A stretch of 7,080 nucleotides of DNA from contig JAKOSS010000778.1 of the NCBI GenBank assembly GCA_029777145.1, positions 1 to 7,080 on the forward strand, read 5' to 3'. Position numbers and translations under genes: made by a program. The stretch is from Acidobacteriota bacterium (lineage in GTDB: Bacteria > Acidobacteriota > Blastocatellia > Pyrinomonadales > Pyrinomonadaceae). The notes beneath the pieces were generated by a model. That model was given only the letters and a program-made list of their open reading frames with translations, was not told the origin of the DNA and made no database searches. Below are positions 1-6,160 of this stretch, one piece after another; within the stretch, counting starts at the first letter, position 1, and each line of letters begins with the position of its first letter.

Positions 1-19
1 CGAAATCTCACACGGCGTG

Positions 20-96
20 GGCGGTGGTCAGTGGTCGGTGGTCGGTGGTCGGTGGTCGGTGGTCAGTGGTCAGTGGTCGGTGGTCGGTGGTCGGTA
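20..96. repeat. G-rich heptamer tandem array (left)
   Basis: About eleven consecutive 7-bp units of the form TCGGTGG or TCAGTGG run without spacers. Units differ from each other mainly at one position (A/G). The same heptamer recurs in the opposite orientation at 725-896, so the two arrays bracket the repeat island. Seven-bp periodicity leaves several frames open and creates spurious reading frames rich in Thr-Asp-His-Arg-Pro or Val-Ser-Gly-Gln-Trp. I see no gene here. Confidence 0.9.
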
Positions 97-147
97 GACA
101 GAACCGGGAGCGGTCGCGACGGGCAAATGTAACCAAAGAACACACGG

Positions 148-161
148 CCAATCGCAAATCG
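148..161 (-). repeat. Single inverted copy of CGATTTGCGATTGG
   Basis: CCAATCGCAAATCG is the exact reverse complement of the 14-mer at 631-644 and matches 13 of 14 positions of the one at 567-580. It lies on the left side of the 21-bp array, while the direct copies lie on the right. The surrounding stretch (97-220) shows no gene, promoter or further repeat that I can support. Confidence 0.7.
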
Positions 162-220
162 TAACTGGAATTGACCTCCAAATGCTTGTTTTGCAACGAG
201 GGGCCGTGAAAGTGCCACAC

Positions 221-514
221 GTGATATATTTTTGTCCACGGGCGATATATTTTTGTCCAAACGCGATAAACTTTTGTCCACGCGCGATAGTTTTTTGTCC
301 AAACACGATAGTTTTTTGTCCACGCGCGATAGTTTTTTGTCCACGCGCGATAAACTTTTGTCCACGCGCGATAGTTTTTTGTCCACGCGCGATAAACTTT
401 TGTCCACGCGCGATGGTTTTTTGTCCACACGCGGTGGTTTTTTGTCCACGCGCGATGGTTTTTTGTCCACGCGCGATAGACTTTTGTCCACACGCGATAA
501 ACACTTATCCATAC
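221..514 (+). repeat. Fourteen-unit 21-bp tandem array with DnaA-box-like cores
   Basis: Fourteen contiguous 21-bp units are in exact register, with unit starts at 221, 242, 263 and so on to 494. Each reads roughly GCGAT, an A/T-rich stretch, then TTGTCCACGC. The last unit is the most diverged. The 9-mer core at offset 12-20 is TTGTCCACG in nine units, TTGTCCAAA in two (253, 295), TTGTCCACA in two (421, 484) and TTATCCATA in the last (505). These resemble DnaA boxes: TTGTCCACA is the preferred form in high-GC actinobacteria, and TTATCCACA is the E. coli form. Because 21 is a multiple of three, several frames stay open on both strands and translate as artefactual repeats such as FCPRAIV or SRVDKKL. 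There are no spacers, so this is not a CRISPR array. Confidence 0.92.
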
Positions 515-544
515 GCGATGGCCACCCGGTCTCTGCCGCTCATG

Positions 545-708
545 CGAATTTTCGATTTTGGATTTTTGATTTGCGATTGGTCTTTGCTTCTGACCACCGC
601 CCACCGAACTCATTTACGATTTTCGATTTGCGATTTGCGATTGGTCTTTGCTTCTGACCACTGACCACCGAACTCATTTGCGATTTTCGATTTGCGATTT
701 GCGATTGT
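545..708 (+). repeat. 64-bp direct repeats (two full copies plus a partial)
   Basis: Copies at 581-644 and 645-708 differ at about four positions. A diverged partial copy (545-580) precedes them. Each full copy holds TCTTTGCTTCTGACCA, a short heptamer-like CCACCG segment, ACTCATTT, and two or three runs of CGATTTG ending in GCGATTG. The GATTTGCGATT core also occurs inverted at 148-161. No coding function is apparent; open frames across it are periodicity artefacts. Confidence 0.88.
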
Positions 709-724
709 CGTGAGTTCTTCCGGC

Positions 725-896
725 TTACTGCTTACTGCTCACCGCTCACCGGCCACTGCTCACCGTCGCCGGCCGCGTGAACGCGGAACTCCAAACACCG
801 GCCACCGACCACTGACAACCGACCACCGCCCACTGACCACTGTCCACTGCCCACCGGCCACTGACCACTGACCACCGTCCACTGACCACTGCCCAC
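725..896. repeat. C-rich heptamer tandem array (right), inverted relative to the left array
   Basis: Heptamers of the TTACTGC/TCACCGC type run from 725 to 766. After a short interruption (767-793), units such as CCACTGA, CCACCGA and CCACCGC run to 896. They are the reverse complement of the heptamers at 20-96. The array ends about six bases beyond the stop codon of the permease gene, which terminates at 903 on the minus strand. No gene is supported here. Confidence 0.9.
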
Positions 897-902
897 GGCT
901 TC

Positions 903-2696
903 TCACATTTTCCAGAAGATCGGGACGAGGTAGATGGCGACGGCGAAGACGACGATCGTCAGGAAGGTTCCGATCTTGACGAAGTCCATGAACGTATATC
1001 GGCCGGGCGTGTAAACGAGGATGCACGCCGGTTCGAGCGGCGTGATGAACGAGAACGAGGCGGCATACGTGATCGCGACCGCGAAGGTTCGCGGATTGAG
1101 TCCAAGCGCGACCGCCGTCTTGACGGCAACCGGAAGCACGACGAGCGCCGCGGCCTGGTTCGACATCGGCTGCGTCAGCGCAACCGTCAAGGCGAAAAAT
1201 CCGGCGAGCACGGCGATCGGCCCGAATTGCTCGAAATACCTGACAATCAGATCCGCCAGAAAGACGTCCGTCTTTGTCTGCTCCATCGCGACGCCGAAAC
1301 TCATCATGCACGCGATCAGAACGAGCAAACGGAAATCGATCAGCGAATATAGCTCGGCATAACGCACGGTCTTTGTCGCCAGCAATAGAAGGACGCCAAG
1401 CAGGACGGCAACCGCCAGCGGCACCTCAAATCCGACGACCACTTTCGTCAGCGATAGCGCGAGAAAAAGCCCGAACGCCGCGATCGCCCATTTGCGCTTT
1501 TCGATCCGCATCGCGCCCTTGGAAAGATCTTCGAGCAGCAGAACTTCACCGTCTACGACCAGCGGCTCGACGCGTCGACGCCTTCCCTGGACGAGCAGCA
1601 CGTCGCCGAATTCGATCTGCACTTCGCTCAGTTTGTCGAGGAATGTCTGCCCATGGCGATTGATCGCGAGCACCGTCAGATTGTAGCTTCGCCGAAAGTC
1701 GAGCGTCCTGAGCGTTTGCCCGACGAACGTCGAATCACGAAGCACCAGAACTTCGAAAAGCTCGACGCCGGCGCCCTCGAGCATGTCGTCACCGGCCGTA
1801 AAATCGGCCTTGATCTCGAGTCCGGCCTGCGTTTTGACATTGAGCAGATCGCCGATCTTTCCTTCGACGATGAGCAGATCATTGAGCTGGATGCGATCGC
1901 GCGGTCCCGGAACGATCCTTTCGGAATTCTTGCCGCGGATGATACCGAGAACATTGAGATCGAGTTCGTGGGCGAGATCAGCTTCGCCGAGGGTCTTGCC
2001 GATCAGATGCGAACCCGGCAGAACGACGAGTTCGGAAACGTATTCGCGAATATGATACTGCTCGGTCAGCGATTCCTCGCCGCCGCGCGTCGGAAGCATC
2101 TTGCGTCCGAGCGTCAGCATGTAGACCATTCCGACCGCGACCGTGATGACGCCGACCGACGTCAGTTCGAACATCGAAAAGCCTTCCATCCCGTAGCGCT
2201 GCATCGCGCCCGAGACGGCCAGGTTCGTCGAGGTACCGATGAGCGTGCAGCTGCCGCCGAGAATCGCGCCGAAGGCAAGCGGCATGAGCAACTTCGACGG
2301 CGGGATCTTCGCCCGCTCGGAGAGTCCCATGACGACCGGCAGGAACATCGCGGTCGTCGTCGTGTTCTTGAGGACGGACGCGGAGATCGCGGCAACCGCC
2401 ATGATCAGCGCCGTCAGCATGAACTCGTTTCGGCCGGCAACGCGATAAAGTCTTCGCCCGATGAGATCGACAAGTCCCGTCTTGACCAATCCGCCGGTAA
2501 GCACGAAGAGACCGGCGATCGTCACGATCACGTTGTCGCCGAAACCTGACAGTCCCTGATTGACCGAAAGGACGCCGCTCATGACGAGCGCGATGACGAG
2601 GATGATGCCGACGACATCCACGGGGAGTTTCTCGGTTCCGAAGAGAACGAGAGCGAGTCCGAGCAAGCTCAGGACGATGATGACGTCGGCGGGCAT
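903..2696 (-). CDS. DASS/SLC13-type permease with two RCK_C (TrkA-C) domains
   Basis: This is a 597-residue inner-membrane permease of the divalent anion:Na+ symporter / ArsB-NhaD superfamily, likely moving a small anion such as sulfate or a carboxylate. The exact substrate cannot be read from sequence. Hydrophobic segments fill residues 1-200 and 402-595. The first DASS signature is GGSCTLIGTSTN (147-158) and the second is TQPMSNQAA (508-516), with a late PLEP...VYTPGRY segment (553-567). Between the halves lie two RCK_C-like domains, about 220-285 and 312-375, each ending in a hydrophobic strand (DLLIVEGK, DVLLVQGR). This is the common layout of roughly 590-residue SLC13 permeases with TrkA-C inserts. 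I chose ATG at 2696 because the protein begins in the first membrane helix there. The frame extends to a TTG at 2855, but those 53 extra residues look non-coding. No clear Shine-Dalgarno is visible. It is the last gene of a minus-strand series. Confidence 0.93.
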   Translation of the reverse strand: MPADVIIVLSLLGLALVLFGTEKLPVDVVGIILVIALVMSGVLSVNQGLSGFGDNVIVTIAGLFVLTGGLVKTGLVDLIGRRLYRVAGRNEFMLTALIMAVAAISASVLKNTTTTAMFLPVVMGLSERAKIPPSKLLMPLAFGAILGGSCTLIGTSTNLAVSGAMQRYGMEGFSMFELTSVGVITVAVGMVYMLTLGRKMLPTRGGEESLTEQYHIREYVSELVVLPGSHLIGKTLGEADLAHELDLNVLGIIRGKNSERIVPGPRDRIQLNDLLIVEGKIGDLLNVKTQAGLEIKADFTAGDDMLEGAGVELFEVLVLRDSTFVGQTLRTLDFRRSYNLTVLAINRHGQTFLDKLSEVQIEFGDVLLVQGRRRRVEPLVVDGEVLLLEDLSKGAMRIEKRKWAIAAFGLFLALSLTKVVVGFEVPLAVAVLLGVLLLLATKTVRYAELYSLIDFRLLVLIACMMSFGVAMEQTKTDVFLADLIVRYFEQFGPIAVLAGFFALTVALTQPMSNQAAALVVLPVAVKTAVALGLNPRTFAVAITYAASFSFITPLEPACILVYTPGRYTFMDFVKIGTFLTIVVFAVAIYLVPIFWKM

Positions 2697-2771
2697 GGAA
2701 AGAGAATAAATGAAAACTTCAATTTTTGGAAGAATTAGAGCGACTGCAACCGGCCCATTAAGTTCACTGCC

Positions 2772-2785
2772 CGCGAAATTTCGCG
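2772..2785. promoter_or_regulatory. 14-bp perfect palindrome upstream of the permease gene
   Basis: CGCGAAATTTCGCG is a perfect palindrome in the 223-bp gap (2697-2919) between the SanA-like gene and the permease, about 76 bp upstream of the permease ATG. It could be an operator for a dimeric regulator, but it may be chance. The rest of the gap shows no convincing promoter hexamers, terminator or small gene. Confidence 0.3.
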
Positions 2786-2919
2786 AATTGGCGCCAACCG
2801 ACAGAACGGGATCGTGCGGCGTGACTAATTCATGAGCCGAGCTGAGAGGCGGCAAATCGCGGCACCGGATCTTATCGATGGCAATCCGCAGGCAGAATCT
2901 ACGATCGGGTGGTCAGTTT

Positions 2920-3495
2920 TCAACGAAAATTGATGTCGTACCAGGCTTTTATGCGTGAAAGATACTCTCGGACCCACGCGTAGCGTTCACCGAGATATTC
3001 CCGCCGCTTCGCGTCGACACCGACGGCGTCGATGCCGAGATTTTCGCAGAGATAAAGCGACCGTCCGAGATGATAATCCTGCGTCACGACGATCGCCTTT
3101 TCCACGCCGAACACTTGCTTTGCACGAATGCAGCTTTCGTAGGTGCGCGTTCCGAGCGCGTCGATGATCAGATCCGACTCGGGAACGCCGAGTTCGAGCG
3201 AGAGCTTTCGCATTGCCTCGGGCTCATCGTTTCCGCCGCTGAGCAGCAGTTTCGCCGTTTTTCCGGACTTGTAGAGTTCGACGCCGGTCACGACCCGGTC
3301 GTAAAGCGTGTTCGACGGCCCTTCGTCCTTATCGACCCGCGCTCCGAGCACGATCGCCACCGGATAATCACCGGCAACATTCTCGACGTTGAACAGCCTG
3401 CCTTTTGAAAACGAGGAAACACGCAGATTGATCGCCACGACCGCGACAAGTGCGATGACAATGAGAAAGAGCAGGATCAGTAGAGCAAGTTTCAT
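2920..3495 (-). CDS. SanA/YdcF-family DUF218 membrane-anchored protein
   Basis: This 191-residue protein belongs to the DUF218 (ElyC/SanA/YdcF) family, whose members are envelope proteins linked in enterobacteria to cell-wall barrier function; the biochemical activity is not settled. Residues 1-23 form one hydrophobic helix (LALLILLFLIVIALVAVVA) with a basic residue before it, so the rest should be periplasmic and anchored. The core shows the family hallmarks: VAIVLGARV early, a Leu-Tyr-Asp-Arg segment, LLLSGGNDEPEAM, a GVPESDLIID stretch, GTRTYESCIRAK, IVVTQDYHLGRSLYL, and a C-terminal REYLSRIKAWYD that matches SanA-type endings. Length is slightly shorter than E. coli SanA (about 240 residues). 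The ATG at 3495 gives the complete anchor; no good Shine-Dalgarno is seen. It lies 223 bp upstream of the permease gene and 291 bp downstream of the fusion gene, so co-transcription with either is uncertain. Confidence 0.9.
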   Translation of the reverse strand: MKLALLILLFLIVIALVAVVAINLRVSSFSKGRLFNVENVAGDYPVAIVLGARVDKDEGPSNTLYDRVVTGVELYKSGKTAKLLLSGGNDEPEAMRKLSLELGVPESDLIIDALGTRTYESCIRAKQVFGVEKAIVVTQDYHLGRSLYLCENLGIDAVGVDAKRREYLGERYAWVREYLSRIKAWYDINFR

Positions 3496-3600
3496 TCGGG
3501 TAGAGAATCGATTATCTCACCTGATGTCGGGACAGAGCGAATGTTCGTTTTAACGGACCCAAAAACAACGTGACTCTCGTTCAAGACTTTCGGTACATCT

Positions 3601-3735
3601 GCAGGTCAGGAAGGGTTGCTTTGCGCCCGCGTGGCCTTGCAAATACTCAACTGAAGGAATTGATGGGGCAATTTAATGGAATTTTGCGTCGAATACCAAC
3701 ATCAGGCGGGCGCAGAGCAACCCTTCCTGACCTGC
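3601..3735. repeat. 135-bp MITE-like element with 30-bp terminal inverted repeats
   Basis: The arms 3601-3630 and 3706-3735 are inverted repeats matching at 29 of 30 positions. Both start from the outside with GCAGGTCAGGAAGGGTTGCT, then C/T-TGCGCCCGC. The 75-bp interior is AT-richer and carries no plausible gene. Flanking bases (ACATCT on the left, GAACGG on the right) show no obvious target-site duplication. Size and structure fit a non-autonomous miniature transposable element or a dispersed palindromic intergenic repeat. In RNA it could fold into a long hairpin between the fusion gene and the SanA-like gene. Short frames reading through the arms (SGRVALRP) are artefacts. Confidence 0.75.
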
Positions 3736-3759
3736 GAACGGAATGGCCATGTTGAATGA

Positions 3760-3788
3760 AGTGCCGCGGACGACGCAGCCACGGCACT
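3760..3788 (-). terminator. Candidate hairpin terminator overlapping the fusion-gene stop codon
   Basis: AGTGCCGCGG (3760-3769) and CCACGGCACT (3779-3788) form a 10-bp stem with a 9-nt loop. In the minus-strand transcript the single non-Watson-Crick position becomes a G-U pair. The stem begins inside the TAG stop codon of the fusion gene. It is followed only by UCAUUCAAC, a poor U-tract, so intrinsic termination would be weak. It may act together with the palindromic element just downstream. Confidence 0.4.
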
Positions 3789-5553
3789 AATTCTTTACAG
3801 CGAACAACCGCCAGTCTTCGGGAGGATTCCCCAGCGAACATCGGCCCCATTCGACGAATGAGATGCCCGAACCCGCAACCAGGTCCTTGACGGTCCGCGA
3901 GACGAAGATCTCGCCTTCGGCCGCCGTTTCGGAGATCGCTTTCGCCAAGCCGACTGCCGGTCCCGAGTAGTGTTCTCCGCGGATCTCGCATTCGCCGGTG
4001 TGTAGTCCGGTTGAGACTGCAATTCCGAGGCGCTTTGCGGAGTCGTTGATCGCCACCGCGCAGCGGATCGCGCGCGCCGGGCCGTCGAACGCGGCGACAA
4101 CTCCGTCGGTATTGATCGAAACTTCGTTCCCTTTGAACAGTTCGATCTGTCGTCTCACGAAAAATCCGGCGCGATTCATGAGATCAGCCTTGTTTTCCAC
4201 GCCGATCATGCGAATGCTGAGCACCGTCGCGAGCACCCGGTCGATCTCATTCGAGTGCCGCATCCCCGTCAGAAACTCCTCGATCTCATCAAGAATTTCT
4301 TCCTGGGCACCGACGAACGGCAGGTGATCGATTCCGGGAAATTCAACATATTTGCTGCCCGGGATAAGATCCGCAACGTACCTTCCCTCTTCGACCTTGA
4401 GACAAAGATCGCCGGTACGATGGATGACGAGCGTCGGAACATGCACAAGCGGCAGGACGTTGCGGACATCGATCTGGGCATTCATCTCGGTCAGCGCGAC
4501 GGCCGCGCCGGGACTCGCGCCGTTCCGCAGATACTCCGCCCACCACGAGCGGAATTCATCGTCGTCGACCATTGACGGCGCGCGGGCTTCGATCCCGACC
4601 GGCTTTCCCCAGTCGCTGCGCATTCGCGCGTAAAACCGTTCGTGCTCATCCGGCTCCGCACCCCACGGATAGTCCTCGTCCTTGAGCCGCTTGGCGTACG
4701 TTCCGATCATAACGACTGCTGACGTCCGCTCCGGATAGGTCGCGGCAAACAGCGAGCACATCGGCCCGCCTTCGGAAACCCCGATCAGGACCGCGCGTTC
4801 GGATCCGACCGCGTCCATCACGGCGTGCACGTCTTCCATGCGCTGTTCGAGCGTCGGCAATTCAGACAACGGAACGCGATCCGAAAGTCCGGTGCCGCGT
4901 TTGTCGAAAAGGATCAACCGCGAGAACGACGCCAATCGGTTCAGGAACGATGCGAAAAGTTGATGTTTCCAAAAGTACTCGAGGTGCGAGACCCAGCCCA
5001 TGACAAAGACCACATCGATGTCGCCGTCCCCAACGACCTGATACGCGATGTTGACGTCGCCGTTCTGGACATAGCGCGTTTCCGGCACGGCCGCCGGCAA
5101 GGTTCGCGGCGCCGGAGCGCTTGTCAGCGCGGCGATCGGTTCACTCGCAGGCTCGATGGCAGATTCCGTTTCCCGCACAAAGACTCGCGCGGTCGTCCGT
5201 TCGGTCGTGACCGTTTCAATTGCTGTCGCCGGATCGCTGACGGTTGCGACGAAACGATAGCCGAATTTCGGCACGGTCTCGATGAAACGGTCGTCCGCGG
5301 AATCGCGAAGCACGCGCCGCAGGTATGAAATATTCTGCGCGAGATTGTTCTCTTCGACGAAAGAGTCCTCCCAGATCTCCTTCATCATTCTCTCTTTAGA
5401 CAGCACGCGGCCGCAGTTTTGGACAAGCAAGAGCAGAGTGTCGAAGATCTTCGGCGCGAGCGAGACCGGCTTGTCGCTGTCAAACAGCAGACGTTCGCGG
5501 GCGTCCAGCCTGAAGGTCCCGAAGCAATAAATTTCGTCGTCGAGCTCGATCAT
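3787..5553 (-). CDS. Winged-helix DNA-binding / alpha-beta hydrolase / degenerate class III cyclase fusion protein
   Basis: This 588-residue protein has three modules. Residues 8-106 are a PhoB/OmpR-type winged helix (Trans_reg_C), with the recognition-helix region NNLAQNISYLRRVLR (69-83) and the wing IETVPKFGYRFVA (91-103). An Ala/Pro/Thr-rich linker (107-157) follows. Residues 158-432 are an alpha/beta hydrolase with an intact triad: Ser260 in GVSEG, Asp382 in HRTGD, and His410 in GIDHLPFVG. Residues 438-588 resemble the class III nucleotide cyclase domain that often follows such hydrolases (TDGVVAAFDGPARAIRCA, GLHTGECEIRG, SRTVKDLVAGSG). The cyclase lacks key residues: the first metal Asp is Arg448, and the Asn and Arg of the usual VNxAAR motif are Gly535 and Ala539. 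It probably does not make cAMP. I infer a cytoplasmic one-component regulator. There is no receiver domain and no membrane segment. ATG 5553 begins just before the winged helix and sits 8 bp from the CTTCA repeats, suggesting autoregulation. Confidence 0.9.
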   Translation of the reverse strand: MIELDDEIYCFGTFRLDARERLLFDSDKPVSLAPKIFDTLLLLVQNCGRVLSKERMMKEIWEDSFVEENNLAQNISYLRRVLRDSADDRFIETVPKFGYRFVATVSDPATAIETVTTERTTARVFVRETESAIEPASEPIAALTSAPAPRTLPAAVPETRYVQNGDVNIAYQVVGDGDIDVVFVMGWVSHLEYFWKHQLFASFLNRLASFSRLILFDKRGTGLSDRVPLSELPTLEQRMEDVHAVMDAVGSERAVLIGVSEGGPMCSLFAATYPERTSAVVMIGTYAKRLKDEDYPWGAEPDEHERFYARMRSDWGKPVGIEARAPSMVDDDEFRSWWAEYLRNGASPGAAVALTEMNAQIDVRNVLPLVHVPTLVIHRTGDLCLKVEEGRYVADLIPGSKYVEFPGIDHLPFVGAQEEILDEIEEFLTGMRHSNEIDRVLATVLSIRMIGVENKADLMNRAGFFVRRQIELFKGNEVSINTDGVVAAFDGPARAIRCAVAINDSAKRLGIAVSTGLHTGECEIRGEHYSGPAVGLAKAISETAAEGEIFVSRTVKDLVAGSGISFVEWGRCSLGNPPEDWRLFAVKN

Positions 5554-5561
5554 CTTGAAGT

Positions 5562-5602
5562 CTTCATAATTTCTTCAGGAAAACTTCAGAGATTCCTAAA
5601 GA
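5562..5602 (+). promoter_or_regulatory. Operator of 11-bp-spaced CTTCA repeats in the divergent promoter region
   Basis: CTTCA occurs at 5562, 5573 and 5584, exactly 11 bp apart, and CCTAAAGA begins in the same register at 5595. Direct repeats spaced 11 bp are the layout of PhoB/OmpR-type binding sites. The block starts 8 bp upstream of the fusion-gene ATG at 5553 and points toward the plus-strand gene. The same arrangement recurs at 6111-6140. The likely ligand is the winged helix of the neighbouring fusion protein; this is inference from geometry and proximity. Confidence 0.6.
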
Positions 5603-5622
5603 ACTGAAACGCGCAAAGACGA

Positions 5623-5628
5623 TACAAC
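5623..5628 (+). promoter_or_regulatory. Candidate -10 element for the small CxxC protein gene
   Basis: TACAAC differs from TATAAT at two positions. It begins 27 bp after the start of CTAAAGA (5596), the same distance as in the second operator copy. No good -35 hexamer is present, as expected where an activator replaces it. A start of transcription near 5635 would exclude the upstream TTG (5629) as the start codon of the downstream gene. Confidence 0.35.
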
Positions 5629-5733
5629 TTGAATGCGCGGCATTGGGATGGGGAGATTTTAAACGAATACTCGCGAAACGCAAGAAAAATTGCCGCGACC
5701 GATCGTATGGTTCCAGCCGTCGCAAATCAGTTT

Positions 5734-6054
5734 ATGAAGATTCTCAGATCGCGGGAGATCGTCATCGAGTTCGAGCGGGTGCAGTTGATCACGAAGAAGG
5801 CGAAGACCCGCGTGGTCTTGTGCACCGAATGCGGATCTGAGACCGATTTCGTCTCGCTTCGCGACGCCGCCGAATTGTTCGACACCGAGATCGATCTGCT
5901 GACCTCATTCATCGCAGCAAACGGTTGTCACTTCCGCACCGACTCTGTCGGATCGCCGTTCGTTTGCATTCACTCGTTGCTCGACGCGATGCGGCGGCAA
6001 TCGTTGGGCAACCCGAATTCGGTTGGACCGGAGTTGAACGGACTTACGAATTGA
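5734..6054 (+). CDS. Small CxxC-containing, HTH-like protein
   Basis: This is a 106-residue protein from ATG 5734. I do not recognise a named family with certainty. An N-terminal strand-rich stretch (MKILRSREIVIEFERVQLI) leads into CTEC (Cys30, Cys33), which resembles half of a zinc ribbon. Next comes SLRDAAELFDTEIDLLTSFIA (41-61), resembling the helices of MerR/excisionase-like DNA-binding folds, then CHFRTD...FVCIHSLLDAM (65-86). Cys65 and Cys78 could complete a metal site. The Gly/Asn-rich tail (90-106) is probably disordered. The frame stays open to a TTG at 5629 and has another ATG at 5707. I prefer 5734 because the recognisable protein starts there, although no Shine-Dalgarno decides it. 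The gene lies between the two CTTCA operators, divergent from the fusion regulator and 167 bp before the secreted-protein gene. A role as an accessory regulator is possible but unproven. Confidence 0.75.
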   Translation: MKILRSREIVIEFERVQLITKKAKTRVVLCTECGSETDFVSLRDAAELFDTEIDLLTSFIAANGCHFRTDSVGSPFVCIHSLLDAMRRQSLGNPNSVGPELNGLTN

Positions 6055-6110
6055 CGGGAACAACTTCCGAGCGGTTCGGGCGTCCGCGGACCCGAGCGAT
6101 CAAACAAAAA

Positions 6111-6140
6111 CTTCACGAAATCTTCAGAAAAAGCTAAAGA
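6111..6140 (+). promoter_or_regulatory. Second operator with CTTCA repeats and CTAAAGA in 11-bp register
   Basis: CTTCA at 6111 and 6122, then GCTAAAGA beginning at 6133, keep the same 11-bp phase as the last two CTTCA and CCTAAAGA of the copy at 5562-5602. It lies about 80 bp upstream of the ATG of the secreted-protein gene and in the same orientation relative to the plus-strand gene. Sequence between half-sites differs while the spacing is kept, which argues for protein binding rather than recent duplication. Confidence 0.6.
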
Positions 6141-6160
6141 CTGCCGGCCAACAGAAAAGC

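Noticed and set aside
221..514. CRISPR array
   Set aside because: The 21-bp units are contiguous with no unique spacers, and no cas gene is present.
221..514. Plasmid-type replication origin with iterons
   Set aside because: No replication initiator, partition or dnaA/dnaN gene lies in the window. The DnaA-box resemblance is kept only as a hypothesis.
8..664. Long open frames on both strands translating as repeats (RAWTKNY, SRVDKKL, ARGQKTI, FCPRAIV, STRDSFL)
   Set aside because: They arise because the 21-bp unit is a multiple of three and lacks stops in several frames. Five frames are open at once, none has a ribosome site or family resemblance, and all are pure repeat translation.
760..1311. 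Minus-strand frame of 183 codons across the heptamer array and the permease 3' end
   Set aside because: It is out of frame with the clear permease gene and its C-terminal part is heptamer translation (SVDGGQWSV).
1653..2549. Plus-strand frame of 298 codons
   Set aside because: It is antisense to the permease gene, Arg/Asp/Glu/His-rich in the way of high-GC shadow frames, with no recognisable domain.
2697..2855. Permease starting at the TTG at 2855 (53 extra residues)
   Set aside because: The extension has no signal peptide or family resemblance, and the first membrane helix and usual N-terminus begin at ATG 2696.
3535..3555. LexA-like or other operator around CGAATGTTCG upstream of the SanA-like gene
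   Set aside because: Only a 4-bp inverted arm with a 2-bp centre; it does not fit a known LexA box and no second copy is seen.
3647..3991. Minus-strand frame of 114 codons running through the inverted-repeat element
   Set aside because: It overlaps the 3' end of the fusion gene in another frame and its remaining sequence is translation of the palindromic arms.
5629..5733. Upstream starts (TTG 5629, ATG 5707) for the small CxxC protein
   Set aside because: The TTG would lie immediately after the candidate -10, and the extra residues show no family-like features. ATG 5707 remains a possible alternative.
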